Notes: generated by a model not told the origin, from the sequence alone. DNA of 64,000 nucleotides from Patella vulgata (GCF_932274485.2 NC_065882.2:29840890-29904889), one strand, 5' to 3'. Shown: positions 22,160-34,499, numbered from the stretch's first letter. Translations and numbers: made by a program.

Positions 22160-25100
22160 ATTGAATGTAAGAAGACGTAACCAAAACTTTAGATTTGGTC
22201 CAAGTGAAAAGTATACCAGCACTGAAGTATATGACATACCATTGAAGATAAAACAGAAAAAGTCACCAGAACAGTATATTCATAAATATTTGTCAATTTA
22301 TCTTGTAAATGCTAATGTGCCTTTACTTTGTGGAAAGAAAACTCTGAAGGAATGGAAAGCTACACAAGATTTCACGTCAAATATTCTGACAATCGATTTG
22401 GGAGAGACATATGCCATTCAACTTGAAGAAACAAAAGGAGGTCATTTGGTAATACCATTAGAATCATGTAGTGATTGGACAACAGAAGACACTGTATACT
22501 TCATTAATGGTAGCACAGATGTGAAGAATTATAAAAGTGTTAAACGGATACATGAAGTAACAAATCACAAGGGAGAAGAGAATATGTTATTTGCATATAG
22601 AAACGCTAATTTATTAGATAAAGATCTTCGATCAGCAATAAAGAGAGTAATTGAAAACTGTGGAATATGTCAAAAGTATAAGAAGTCGCTGGGTAAACCA
22701 AGAGTAACTCTCCCGAAAGTGACTGATTTTAATCAAATTGTAACACTAGATCTGAAGCAATTTGGAGATAAGTTTGTTTTATGGGCTGTTTGTTCTTTTA
22801 CAAGATTTATTCAAGGCATGGTAATGAAGAATAAAAGTGCACAATCAGTTATAGAAGCAGTGAATAATACCTGGAATTGGCGGTTCGGTTTTCCAAGTAA
22901 AGGTTTCTGGGCTGATAATGGAACAGAATTCCAGAATAGTTTGTTTTTGGAGCTGTCAACAAAGTGTGGATTTACCATCAATTTTGGACCAACATATTCA
23001 CCTTGGAGTAATGGAATTAATTAAAGAAACCATTACAGTGCTGATGTAGTAGTGAAGAAGATGATGGAAAGTGATAAGACCATAACTTTAACCCAAGCAG
23101 TAAATATGGCAGCATGGACACATAACACTAATGTCAATGTCTTAGGATATGACCCTTTAAGATTGGTAACAGGAAAATCAGTCACGATTCCTGGAATTAC
23201 TTCTGGAGACTTAGCAACCGAATCTCTCTTTGATCAAGAAGCTGTTCAGAAAATTATGGAAAGACACCAAAAAGTTACAGAAGACTTCAGAACGAGTGAA
23301 TATCGAACCAAATTAATGAAGGCAGCAGTGGCTCAAAATAGAAGTTTTAATAATGCAAAATATATTGAAGGTGATTTGGTCTTTTACCAAGAACAGAATA
23401 GAGTCAGTTGGAATGGACCTGTTAAAGTGTTTTGTCATCGTGGAAGAGATGTATGGTTATGGGCAAATGGAGATCTGAAGAAGATTGCAGATTGTAAGGT
23501 TCAACCGTATAGAGTAGTAGATGAAGATAGCAGTAAACTTGAAGCAGGAAGTAATAAGTCTAAGGTCAGAATAGAATCAACACCTAGTGAGGCATCAGTG
23601 AACAAGAATGAACATCAGATTATGACAAGAAGCAGAAGAAAAGAACTTTCACGAGATACAACAAGAGAATTAGAGACAGATAGTAATGGTATTTATTTGA
23701 TGACAGCTGAAAAGGCAGAATGTTTCAGTGAAGAAATAACTAATTATGTAGTAGAAGTACCGGTTAAATTTCACAAGAGCCCAGAAGTTATAGAAGCTAA
23801 AGTGAAGGAGATCAAGAACCTAACAGATTATGAGACATTTGAAGAAGTAGAAGATATTGGACAGCAGAGAATAACTAGTCGATGGATAATTACAAAGAAG
23901 GAAAAACATGATGGTCAGAAATGTGATTATAAAGCAAGATTGGTAGCTAGAGGATTTCAGGAAGAAGAAAAGCCCCAAAGTGATTCACCCACAGCTCTCA
24001 GAGAAAGCTTTAAAACATTCATGGCTTTAGCAGCTAACGAAGAATTTCATTTAAGATCGATAGATATCAGAGCAGCATTTTTACAGTCTAAAGTACTCAA
24101 CAGGGAGGTATTTGTTGATCCACCAAAAGATATTGCAAAACCTGGGTCCTTGTGGAAGTTAAAGAAGCCTTTGTATGGATTAGATGATGCGAGTAGAAAA
24201 TTTTGGTTGAGAGTAAAGCAAATTTTAGAGGAAAGTGGAATGAAAACAGTCAGTGGAGATGAAGCATTTTATTACAAGCATGAAGGTGGAAAGTTGATTG
24301 GAATGATTTTAACACATGTAGATGATTTTTCAATAGCTGGAACGACAGATTTTATAACTGAAACTACCCAGAAGATAAAACAAAATTTAACTATATCCAA
24401 AATTGAAGATAATGTATTTAGATTTACCGGAATTGATGTAAAGAAAGATCAATATGGAATAACTTTATCTATGCAAGCTTATGCTGATAGTCTTGAAGAA
24501 ATTACTGAGGTGAGGAAAGCAAAGAAAGATGAACCATTAACAAAGACAGAAACTAAAATTTACCGAAAATATACAGGGAAAATAAATTGGCTTGCTGAAA
24601 ACACAAGGCCCGATTTAGCAATTACGGCATTATTAATGGCTAAGAAAAATAATTCCGCAACCATTGGAGATTTGAAGAAAATAAATCATGTGGTTAAGAG
24701 AATAAAGAGTAAAGAAAGTACAGTGAAGTTTACAAGAATTGGTAGAAAAGAAGATTTGAAAGTATTTGGTATTGGTGATGCATCTTATAAAAGTGATGAT
24801 AAGTCAATCAGTGGCAGTATTATCTTATTAGGTAATAAAAAGAACCATGCTGTATTACCATTATATTGGAAGAGTAAAACCATTCCACAGGTGTGTCATT
24901 CTGCTAAAGATGCTGAGACTAGAAGTAGGGTAAAATTGGTTGATGATTCCAAATATTTAGCAGAGCAATTAGAACAGTTGTTGTTTGGTCATATAAATGG
25001 TGATATTTCTGTGAAGATTTATACAGATTCCAAGCCAACACTAGAGTCGATAGCTAGTAGCAGACAAGTAGATAGGAAGTTATTAAGAAACAGTATTAGA

Positions 25101-25325
25101 GGTTTGAAAGAGAAGCTCATTGATGGATCTGTTGAATCATTTAGTTGGTTAGATGGTGATAAAGATATGGTGGCTGATATTTTAACCAAAGAATGTAGGG
25201 ATAATCCAGATATTGGCGAAATAATCACATTCAACAGATTACGTGTGGCATTTAATATGAACAATTTAGTGACATATACAAATGGTGAACTTAAATTAGA
25301 AAATGCAAGAAATAAGGACATGTTG
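22160..25325 (+). pseudogene. Copia pol region: integrase, reverse transcriptase, RNase H
   Basis: In Copia order, integrase comes first: a GAG-pre-integrase-like zinc segment with CGICQKYKK, then a core with TLDLKQF and WADNGTEF. The Copia reverse transcriptase follows, with KARLVARGF, IDIRAAFLQS, KPLYGLDDASR and the catalytic THVDDFSIAG. RNase H comes last, with IYTDSKPTLESI. A protease region is expected at the gag-pol junction but is not clear to me. The region is treated as a fossil and counts toward the one or two breaks given for the whole element. Confidence 0.9.
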
Positions 25326-25400
25326 TGAAGTGAACAATACTTTATGTTTTTTAAATATGATTTTTGATGTTCAAAATCATACAAAATCCGGGGGGGTACA

Positions 25401-25547
25401 TGATATACATTAACTAGTAATCAGTGAACTGAATTGTTTGAACTTAGTTTGGGTGAACATTGTTTAGTCTTATTGTTTGTAACATTGTATCTATGTACAA
25501 GGCAGTCAGTTTGATATTAAACTTCATTGAGTAAAGACTTGTTTATA
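25401..25547 (+). repeat. 3' LTR of the Copia element
   Basis: Identical to the 5' LTR. It is preceded by a purine-rich tract with a G-run and followed by the target duplication tctac at 25548-25552. Confidence 0.93.
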
Positions 25548-25800
25548 TCTACCTCTATCAGTATCTTTAAAAGTAAATTGAAACAAGTTGACAAACAAGC
25601 GCCATCATACTATAGTTCAGGAAAAAGAAAAAATCAGATTTTACATTGTCGACTTCGCCTTTCCTGTAGTGACTTGAATCGTCATAAATTTTTAAGGCAC
25701 ATCTCAGACTGCCCTGTATGCGCTTGCGGTCATGATTTTGAAGATGCCGAACATTACCTTTTAACCTGTCCTCAACATTCCGATGCACGTAAACATTCAA
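25548..25800 (+). pseudogene. LINE polyprotein, part 2: C-terminal zinc region
   Basis: This continues the LINE frame beyond the Copia insertion. The end of the reverse transcriptase ORF carries a Cys/His motif, CPVCACGHDFEDAEHYLLTC, typical of the C-terminus of Jockey-type LINE proteins. It stops at a HINE-like insertion that starts near 25801. It is open over about 80 codons apart from the interruption. Confidence 0.85.
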
Positions 25801-26830
25801 TTTTTATACGTCCACATTCATAATGTGGATGTATATTGCCGTTGTCTCTTGATCATCTTCAAACTTTACATACTTATTCCTTATACCCTAAGGATGATCC
25901 CTATTGTTTTTGGTGCATGCCCGACCCCCCAGGGGCAGAGCCACGCCCATTTTTTGTATTTGTTTGTTTGTCGTGTACAGGCCACATTTCTTAACGTATC
26001 ATCTTGAAACTATGCATACTTATTCTTTGTACCCTAAGGAACATCCCTATCGTTTGGGGTGCATGCCCGACCCCAAGGGGCAGAGCCACGCCCATTTTCT
26101 TTTCTTTGTATGTCTGTGTGTCGCCTATAGGCCACAATTCTTAATCAATTGTCTTGAAAATTTTTCATATGAATTGCTTATACCCTAAGTATGATCCCTA
26201 TTGTTTTTGGTGCATGCCCGACCCCCAGGGGCAGAGCCACGCCCATCCCTTATATTTATTTATTTGTTTGTCATCTACAGATCGCATTTCTTATCGTATC
26301 ACCTTAAAACCTAGCATACATATTCCTTCTATCCTAAGGAACATCCCTATTATTTGTGGTGAATACCCAACCCCCAGGGGCAGAGCTACACCCATTTTCT
26401 TTTTTTATGTCTGTGTGTCATTTGCAGACTGCATTTCTTAATCGATCATCTTGAAAACTTTTTTATACTTATTCCTTATAGCCTAAGGCTACTTTTTATA
26501 CTTATTCCTTAATCCTAAGGCCGACCTCTATTATTATTTTGGGTGCATGCTCGACCCCTTGGGACAGAGTCAGGCCTAATGTTTGTGTGTCTTGTGTTTT
26601 GCCTACAGACCGCAATTCTTAACAGATCCTTTTGAAACTTTGCATACCTATTCGAAACGTCATGCTTTTGGAATAAAGACATCGATTGTTTTAAAATAAA
26701 AATTGTGTTCTGTTAATGTGAACGAAGTGTTAAACTGATAGCAGTCCTACAACCCAGTTTTATTTCACAGACCCTCAATGCAAACTGGACCATATCAAAC
26801 AAAACAGGAATGTGGACGTATATTGCTGCG
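25801..26830. repeat. HINE/pearl-like array, family R2, inside the LINE
   Basis: It opens with the hairpin ccacattcataatgtgg (about 25811-25827). Around five units of about 145 bp follow, with landmarks ggggcagagccacgccc, tgtcgtgtacaggcc and cttattccttataccctaag. A tail near 26808 repeats the word aatgtggacgtatattgc. Overlapping plus-strand frames here are repeat by-products. LINE coding sequence resumes just after it. Confidence 0.65.
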
Positions 26831-27185
26831 TTAGCGATGCTCTTGTTACCTTACCCCAAAACCTCATTTCAATACAGACATTATTAAAAGGCACTAAAAA
26901 TAGTATTATCTCTAAACAAGTCCATAGATTTCTAGACATCTCCGGAAGGTTTAATGAAAACTTTTATCCAGTACCTAAAAATATGAATATGGCAAATCTG
27001 AAATTGTAAATATGTACATAGCCCTTTTTTGTTCATTTTATTCTTATACTATTCAGATTGATTTTATCATAATTTGGTTATATAGTCTTTTTATATATTT
27101 TCTGTTATATAGGAGAGAGGTAATATAGGCCTAGCCTGTTCCTCGATCCATTTCTGAGAATAAAATATTGTGTATAAAAATAAAA
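26831..27185 (+). pseudogene. LINE polyprotein, part 3, and 3' end
   Basis: After the R2 array an open frame reads TLPQNLISIQTLLKG through VHRFLDISGRFNE to a stop near 27009. It resembles the last residues of Jockey/CR1 proteins, where a helix ends in a SGRF-like motif. The 3' untranslated part runs to about 27185 and ends in AATAAA-rich sequence. The exact junction with the R2 array is uncertain by about 20 bp. Confidence 0.6.
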
Positions 27186-27279
27186 GAAGATATTGTGAAA
27201 TTCAAAAACAAGGTCATTAACAAACACTTTTTCCGCCCAGTTCGTACAATTTCTAGAGTATACTTTATTTTTAAAAAAA

Positions 27280-27960
27280 ACATCGGTGAACTACCGGTAA
27301 TCTAAAATCATAACGCTTACAAACAATCAACGAGTAAAACTTATTTATTCCAGACAATTAATGTATGTACGAGTCAAGTATTTAGCACGATTATTTTATT
27401 ATATTAAGTATGTGAAATGGCTTTATTTTACCTCCGCTTGCAACGGAGAATATAAAATAAAGTCATTTTATATTCGACACAAGCACCATTTCTTAAATAG
27501 CACCATGCCCCCGTAACAAAGAATTGCATGCTTTTTTTGTGCAGCAAAGAGTTTCTGTATTCTTTGGTGCATAGTTTTCCAGACAAATTGTCGCCTTACT
27601 ATTAATAATATATTTAACTGTGGGGCACCTCGAATTACCCAATAACATCCAATAACTGCCCAATAACTCCAAAATAACACCCAATTACTCCAAAATGTAG
27701 ACTTTGGAAACACAAAATAACTATTTAGTTAAATTTAAGAAGCTTGCGGCTTTGTGCCCAAAAAGGTGTTTCACGCTAACCCGTGTGAAGGGAGATAACT
27801 CGTGTATGTGATTTTTGTTGACAAGAACCTAATGTATGCTTTCGTTGCAATTCGTTGTAGTGTATTGTAATTAGTGATTGATTAATAGTTTATTAAAACA
27901 GTAATTATATGCACGAAACAATATTATGGTATATACAGTGCAATAAACTATTTAATATTT
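27280..27960. repeat. Mosaic of dispersed repeats
   Basis: The stretch 27288-27400 matches family X at 40630-40760 (catcggtgaact, gagtaaaac...tttattcc). The stretch 27617-27737, with repeats of ccaataac, matches 46778-46900 in reverse complement. The stretch 27823-27913 matches 43868-43956 in reverse complement. A short palindrome surrounds 27420-27475 (ggctttattttacc / ataaaataaagtc). No coding sequence. Confidence 0.55.
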
Positions 27961-27972
27961 TAGCTAAATATT

Positions 27973-28965
27973 ATTGTCCCCCACCTTTCGAAGAAAGCAA
28001 GGGACTATTAAAATGGGTTCATCCGTCTGTCTGTCTGTTTGTCCGTCCGTCACACTTTTTGGGACACGATACCTCTCTTTCTAATTGAGCTAGAATGTTC
28101 AAACTTGGTGTAGGTGTTTATTAGGTCAATGCCTTGATGGAGTTCGAAGATGGGCATTTTCGGCTTAGGGTTAGCAGAGATAAGCAATTTGATTGGTTGA
28201 TGCTTTGGGACACAAGAACTTTAGTGATGAAACTTGGTGTATAGTTTCATTACATCAATAACTTGACTAAGTTCGATAATGAACATTTTCTGCTCAGGGT
28301 AAGCAGAGCGATAAGCAATTTGATTGGCCGAGACTTTGGAACACAATAACTCACCTTCTAATTGAGCTAGAATGTTCAAACTTGGTGTAGGTGTTTATTA
28401 GGTCAATGCCTTGATGGAGTTCGACGATGAGCATTTTCTGCTTAGGGTAAGCAGAGATAAGCATTTTGATTGGTTGATGCTCTGGGAAACGATAACTTAC
28501 TTCTATTTAAGTGAGAGTGATGAAACCTGGTGTATAGTTTTATTACATCAATACCTTGACTAAATTCGACAATGAGCATTTTCTGCTCAGGGTAAGCAGA
28601 GTGATAAGCAATTTGATTGGTCGAGACTTTGGAACACAATAACTCTCATTCTAATTGAGTTAGAATGTTCACACTTGGCGTAGGTGTCCATAAGGTGAAT
28701 GCCTTGATGGAGTTTGGAGATGAGAATTTTCTGCTTAAGGTTAGCAGTTTGATTGTTTGATGCTTTGGGACACGATAACCTTCGGTAGACTGGCAACTCA
28801 TCTTCATAAAATTAACCACCTCATCACTTTAAGTGGTTTCGATGGTGAGAATTTTCTCCTTAGGCTAATGAGCGATAAGCTATTTGATTGGTCAAGACTT
28901 TGGAACATAACAACTCTGCTTTTAATTGAGGTAGAATGTTTAGACTTGATGTAGATGTTCACCAT
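27973..28965. repeat. HINE/pearl-like array, family R4
   Basis: A hairpin at about 27978-28002 and a GTCT/GTCC run at about 28023-28050 are followed by roughly six units of 140-150 bp with the R4 landmarks. The last units are worn. It ends near a T-run at about 28975. Confidence 0.7.
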
Positions 28966-29958
28966 GACCACCAATTTTTTTTTATTTATCAGATAAACTA
29001 TATTGAAAGATATCGATAACCACGTGCATGATCACTGGCAGTAGAGCGTGTCACTGTGGCGCGCTCACCATCATTTTGGTGTTCTACAGGCCCAGATTAT
29101 GGCCCTGATTCTATGCTGGCACCTGGGTACCCTAATAATGGTGACGAGATCCTCAAACGGAACGAGGATGGACCAGGGCCCTACGCCGTGAATATCGTTT
29201 AGCTTATATTTCAGCATCCTTTCCCAGATTGATTGTGACCAGAAGTACAGGGGCGGATCCAGAGGGGTGGGGATGTGTCCAAACTCCACCCTGCTCCAGA
29301 GCCTTATATATAGAGAGTCTGGACAACCCATGTCCTGATAATGATTGGTTAATGGTAGTCACGTGAAATGTGGACGCCATTTTGTTACCCACCTAAAAAG
29401 AATCGGCTGCATAGAATTAGCCTATAATTTGACTTGTTTTTAAATGACATAAAAGGTATTTTGTGCGGCCGTGAAATGTCACACAAAAGATGGGCAAGGA
29501 ATTCATATGCACAGGTTGCCAAATATGCAGAAAGGCGTCAATTGTGGGAAGTGAAAGTAAAATGACACTTTGACATTTTAGGCCCAAATATAGGCCTAGT
29601 CTAAGTAGTAGATGATTTTTTTCTATTTAAATTTCGTCTGTATGGCATAAAATTTTGTGGTTTTGGTTAATTTGTATAGATATGTTTATTTTCGAAAATT
29701 TTTGTGTACTTGGGAATAACAATTATGAATTTTACACACAGTGTAGGCCTAAAGTAATTAATATCTATAGGCCTAGCTGCCTAGCTTTCAGAAATCGGCA
29801 TTAAAAGATCATAAAAATAGCGCCGGTCACCGGGAGGCCTTATTCATCCGTTCCCAAAAATCTAACATGCAAACTCACATGGCACAAGCACGAGAAAAAA
29901 ATGATGACAATTTAACGGCAATGATGAGAACATTTCTACTAGTAAATTTAATGGACTT

Positions 29959-31535
29959 ATGCAATTGCAGAAACAAAATGGATGCCCTGCGTTAACTGGT
30001 GTCATTTACACACATTCCGATAGTTTTGAAGATATGGAAACGGCCTTGGTTCAAACAACGGTTGACGAATTGAAAGATAAAATAGCTAGCAGTAAATTTG
30101 TTGGTCTTATTGTTGATGAAACCGTTAATGTAGTCACAGAGAAAAAACTAATAATATTTTTGCGAATTTTAAATAACACTGCGAAAGCCGAGACAATATT
30201 TTTAGGAAATTATTCAGTTCATAGTGACACGGCCGAATGTATCGTTGACAAAATAAAGGAAGTTTTTAAAGAATGGGAAATTCCTTTAAATAAAGTAATT
30301 GGTTTGGGTAGTGACGGAGCTAGTGTGATGACAGCAATTCGTAATGGTGTAGGAGTTAAACTGCTAACTGACACTCCGTTTTTGATACACGTTCACTGTA
30401 TTGCTCACCGCGTGGCTCTTGCGTCACAGGATGCCGCCAATTTATCAAAAAAGATTGCGGACTACCGGAAAACACTAAATGAGGTGTATAAACTTTATGA
30501 ATATTCTGCCACACGGTATAATCGGTTACGCGATTTGTCGAAGGAATTGTCAGATACTGAATTTTCGACTGTAAAACAACCATCGACAGTGAGATGGCTG
30601 TCCCTTGGTCGAGCTGTTAAATCGACAAAATTAAATTGGCCCTCTCTGGTTATGGAGATCGAAGAAGAGGCCGCTGACCGCAAAAATGCTGTGGCTGTTG
30701 ATTTACAGAAAATCTTAAAAACGTATTCTTTTATAGCCACGACATACATGCTTTCGGATGTTCTTCCATGCATGGAAAAATTAGTAACAGTTTTTCAAAG
30801 AGAAACAATCAATCTCTCCATGATACGACCCATGGTCAATTCAACTATAGACACATTGGAGGCACTTCTAACCGCAAAGGGAGAGAATGAATCTGAATTC
30901 AAGAGAATTTTCGATGAAATGGCACTAAATACAGAGGGTTTTCGCGGTATTATACCGACATACGCTGATGAACATTCGCGAACTGCATTTGAAACAGTCC
31001 GCAGTAATTTTATCTTAGATTTGCTGAAGTCACTAAAAACGTATTGAATTCTCTGGACATTGTTTTAAATCCAGCAAGATACCCTAACGCCCGCAACGAC
31101 CTTGATGTGTTTGACAGGGATTCCCTTCATATATTATTGGACTTTTTCTGTAAAGATATTCATGACGGTGATGTAATAATTGATCGTGCGCGCGCAACCC
31201 GTGATTTCATCCATTTCAAGCGAGTGTTATTCGGTCTGGGGCCAAAATTGCTTGAAGACACCTGTCAAACTATTATTTCGGATTTTTCCGATCTATTTCC
31301 AGACTTTGGAACATTAGCTGTTATAGCCTTGGTAGTTCCTGTCAGTAGTGTACCAGCGGAGAGGGGTTTTAGTCTGCAAAATTTAATACACACGTCTCTG
31401 CGTAATCGTTTATCGCAGCGTCGTATGAATAACCTAATGACCCTGAACATGCACGCACACAATTCTGAAGCTCGTCCGTTTAATTTTGGAAAGGCCCGAC
31501 AAATATTTAAGAGTTCTAAAGACAGACGTTTATAA
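29959..31535 (+). pseudogene. hAT transposase (ZNF862-like type), one frameshift
   Basis: This RNase-H-fold hAT transposase would mobilise the surrounding element. Catalytic-type Asp residues lie in GLIVDETVN and GLGSDGASVM. The CxxH motif is in HCIAHRVALA, and an RW pair in TVRWLSLG. The C-terminal dimerisation domain reads VPAERGFSLQNLIHTSLRNRL through NNLMTLNMH. The frame changes once near 31020-31047, dividing the catalytic part from the dimerisation part. The N-terminus is incomplete: a segment with CTGCQICRK at about 29510 may belong to a BED-like finger but is out of frame. Likeness to vertebrate ZNF862-type domesticated hAT proteins is from memory. Confidence 0.88.
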
Positions 31536-31559
31536 TAACATTTGTGTTTAAAGTGTGTT

Positions 31560-32296
31560 CAATTTGTTTCAATGGAGTGTTTATTTCAATAAATTTATAA
31601 GATTGATTAAATGTTGTTTTCATCAGACCGGTAAAATTACGAATGAACCGGTATTTCATATCCCTACCGGTATGCCGTACCGGCAAATTTTGAAGCTAGC
31701 GGAAACACTGCTCTTACTGACTATATCTTATGCAGAACTGTCAGAACTGGTATATCTTCAATAATTCGCTTGTGCGTAGGTAACTTTAGCAATGGAAGAT
31801 CTTTAGATCGAAACATTGCCACTTGATTCAATAACAGACCTTATGATCTAAAGCGCACGTGTTAGATCACTCGACCACCCAACTCCCTGTCTCCACGGAA
31901 ACAATCAAATGGTTAAATCCGAAAGATGTCTAATTAGCAAAAGGCACAACTACTATAATAAGTTGATGTGTATACAAATAACAAAGTTTCATAACGATAT
32001 CTTGTACTGATATGCTCTGGAAACGAAATTGGGATGGACAAAGTCTGTTTCAATATCTCTTCCTTACTTCCTTCGGCATGGGATAATAACACGATAAAAA
32101 TTAAATAAAAATTTAGTTTCTAATTTCAGAGGTAATCATTATTTGATAGGCCTACTTTCGATTTAACCTGTAGTCCAACTATATATTATTATTGGATTAT
32201 TGCGGTATTTCTAATTTTAAAAAAATAAATTATTGTCAATAAATTTACATAATGCGATTAATTGATTTATTGAAATTATTGTCTACCCCTACACAT
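31560..32296. other. hAT 3' non-coding region
   Basis: This lies between the transposase stop and the right inverted repeat. It is AT-rich and without frames or internal repeats that I can support. Confidence 0.5.
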
Positions 32297-33206
32297 GAGT
32301 GAACATGACAATAGATTAGCGCAGATCTAAAACAAAATGGTGTCCATGACGTCAGTTGGCCAGACTCTCTAAATATAAGGCTCTGCCCTACTCAGCTGCA
32401 TAGAAAAATTTTTTGGGTAAAACAACACTTTTCAACACTTTACGAGAAAAGTGTAACGGTCGTGTGCTTTATCATTACACTGAGAAATAGGTAAAGGTTA
32501 AAACGTACGTTTGCCGTATTAAAAACTCGCAAAACGGTCAATACCTACGTATCTCGATAAAAAAATAAAATTCGGATTATAACTCCCCATTATGGCTTAA
32601 AATCTCTAGATAAGGTGTGTTAATTAACAAGGGTGAAAAATGGACTGAAAGGCGAGTTAATTATCGCTAGGTGTGAACAACTCTGGGACGGTGCGTTTTC
32701 TGTACTGAGTATGTTAATTAACCGAAAAGTTAAAAACGAATGACACGGTGTGTATTGTTTAATTGGTGTGTTTTCTCGATAGTTGTTATAACTGCACCAA
32801 AAGGGTATAATCAAGGACCAACCGACTTTATCTGACGCGTGAGTGTTAAATGGAAACTTGGGAAGGAAAATTGTTTTTACCGTGCGATTTTTCATTCGCC
32901 GGTGTGTTTTTCGCAAATAGGACTTTGTATAAAGACAGGTCTTTATATGTGGAAGTTGTACGGGGCTGTTTCTTCTATGTGTCTTTTGTATTTGTTGATG
33001 AACATAAGACGCAGTACGTGTTTTATAGTCACGCCACTTGCATAATAAAATATAAATATGGACCCCCCTAATCTGTCGTAAAAAGGTGAAAACAATGTCG
33101 TCATTTATAAGTATCCAGCAGTCAGGCCCCAATTTGAATATATCCGGGTATATAGCGATAAGCTAAATTTACCGTATGTCTATATATATTCTTTTGTTCT
33201 GACAAT

Positions 33207-33360
33207 TTATTGTTTTGCGGGTTGAAATTAGTACCACGTAAACGGTAACTCATTGCCGGTTTATTGTTTTGCGTGTTGAAATGAGTACCGCGCAACCCGT
33301 AGCTCATAGCCAGTTTATTGTTTTGCGTGTTGAAATTAGTACAATGTACGTAACCCGTAC
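33207..33360. repeat. Minisatellite, unit about 58 bp, three copies
   Basis: Three units share tttattgttttgcg(g/t)gttgaaat(t/g)agtac. They lie just inside the left arm of the EnSpm-like element. Confidence 0.8.
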
Positions 33361-33748
33361 TTGTTTCGTTGCAACTTTTAATAGATAACCATTTTGCAAT
33401 TATATTTATATTATAAACAAAAAAATGTTAGCTGTTCAATAATAATTGTTATATAGCCAGCGTATTTAACAATCATCACATAGATGGTTTCCTATACCGT
33501 GAGGGTTTGAACAGTGTTTCATTAATAATTAATTAGACCTAGCAAAACTTATTTAACAATCGTCACATATAGATGGTTTCCATAGCGGTCAGATTAAAGT
33601 ACATAGTTGAGTATTGGTGGGAGGACATGAAATTTCATATATTATATAAATCGCATGTAATTTCGTCAAATCACTTCATTGTGGAAGCGGGCGCTACATT
33701 AAGTTATTTGAGACACACTCTTCTATAATTAAACTAATTTTCTTTACG

Positions 33749-33874
33749 ATGTCGGTTCGATATCAGTGTTGGTGTACGCGTTGTGATGGAAGTGAAGAAT
33801 ATAATCGTCGAACTGTCGAGGAACACATCGTAGCCGAAAGAGACAGAGGGATTATTAAAAGATGTATTGCATAA
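33749..33874 (+). CDS. Small Cys-rich frame, copy 1 (EnSpm-like exon candidate)
   Basis: A 41-residue frame with the cluster CWCTRC, then RRTV and a His, ending in a stop. From memory, animal EnSpm transposases often begin with a similar Cys-Trp-Cys-x2-Cys module that precedes a basic RRT motif. It could therefore be the first exon or the remaining N-terminus of such a transposase. There is no evidence that it is translated alone. Confidence 0.4.
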   Translation: MSVRYQCWCTRCDGSEEYNRRTVEEHIVAERDRGIIKRCIA

Positions 33875-34056
33875 TGGTGTTTATTTTGCCATCCGGTCAG
33901 ATTAAAGTACATAGTTGAGTATTGGTGGGAGGACATGAAATTTCATATATTATATAAATCCCATGTAATTTCGTCAAATCACTTCATTGTGGAAGCGGGC
34001 GCTACATTAAGTTATTTGAGACACACTCTTCTGTAATTAAACTAATTTTCTTTACG

Positions 34057-34182
34057 ATGTCGGTTCGATATCAGTGTTGGTGTACGCGTTGTGATGGAAG
34101 TGAAGAATATAATCGTCGAACTGTCGAGGAACACATCGTAGCCGAAAGAGACAGAGGGATTATTAAAAGATGTATTGCATAA
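34057..34182 (+). CDS. Small Cys-rich frame, copy 2
   Basis: The same 41-residue frame as copy 1, 308 bp further on, as part of the tandem duplication. The protein sequence is unchanged as far as I can read, so both copies remain open. Confidence 0.4.
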   Translation: MSVRYQCWCTRCDGSEEYNRRTVEEHIVAERDRGIIKRCIA

Positions 34183-34499
34183 TGGTGTTTATTTTGCCAT
34201 CCGGTTTAACAGTTCGCCGGATAATGAAATGTCCTTAGAAATAGTCAGGACCCACATAATGCACACAATAATAAATTTTCTGATATAATAATAATTCAAA
34301 CAAGTCAAATGATTAATTGATTCCAAGTATATATCATGGCATGTCAGTACAGAGTACTACAATAAGAGTTATTTTCTTTATTACAAATAATCACAAATAA
34401 CCAAATCAAAATAAGACAATAATCGTCATAAATTTATTCACATTTTTGATATTTTCAATAATACCATTATTGATCATGAAAGCTAATTAATAGCTGAGA

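Larger units (their letters stand above)
20077..25547 (+). mobile_element. Copia-type LTR retrotransposon (GalEa-like), young
   Basis: This is an LTR-retrotransposon fossil of 5471 bp, inserted in the LINE with a 5-bp duplication, tctac, at 20072-20076 and 25548-25552. The two 147-bp LTRs are identical as read, so the insertion is recent. A primer site complementary to initiator tRNA-Met follows the 5' LTR at 20224, and a purine-rich tract precedes the 3' LTR near 25384-25396. The interior encodes gag, then integrase, reverse transcriptase and RNase H in Copia order. It looks nearly whole but broken, with roughly one or two breaks. Short LTRs and a marine mollusc host suggest the GalEa lineage; this is inferred. 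Confidence 0.93.
29297..32385 (+). mobile_element. hAT DNA transposon with transposase, 3.09 kb
   Basis: Terminal inverted repeats of about 31 bp start CAGAGCCTTATATATAGAG (left) and CAGAGCCTTATATTTAGAG (right, read inward). The flanks ccctgctc (29289-29296) and ccctactc (32386-32393) match at seven of eight positions, an 8-bp hAT duplication. The interior holds a transposase at 29959-31535. A left region with possible exons for an N-terminal zinc finger lies at about 29460-29930. This is the only hAT in the window that still carries its transposase. Confidence 0.92.
33586..34201 (+). repeat. 308-bp tandem duplication carrying a 41-codon frame
   Basis: Two adjacent copies (33586-33893 and 33894-34201) differ at about two positions. 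Each contains the same complete frame of 41 codons (33749-33874 and 34057-34182) that starts MSVRYQCWCTRCDGSEEYN and continues RRTVEEHIV. The CWCxxC motif followed by RRTV and EH suggests a small zinc-binding module. The very low divergence means the duplication is recent. Confidence 0.92.

Noticed and set aside
25783-26441. Overlapping plus-strand frames of 74-95 codons
   Set aside because: They run through R2 tandem units and repeat with their period.
32620-33132. 170-codon frame, mirrored by a 143-codon frame at 36713-37144
   Set aside because: The two are the same sequence in the inverted arms of the EnSpm-like element. Composition is not protein-like and no domain is visible.
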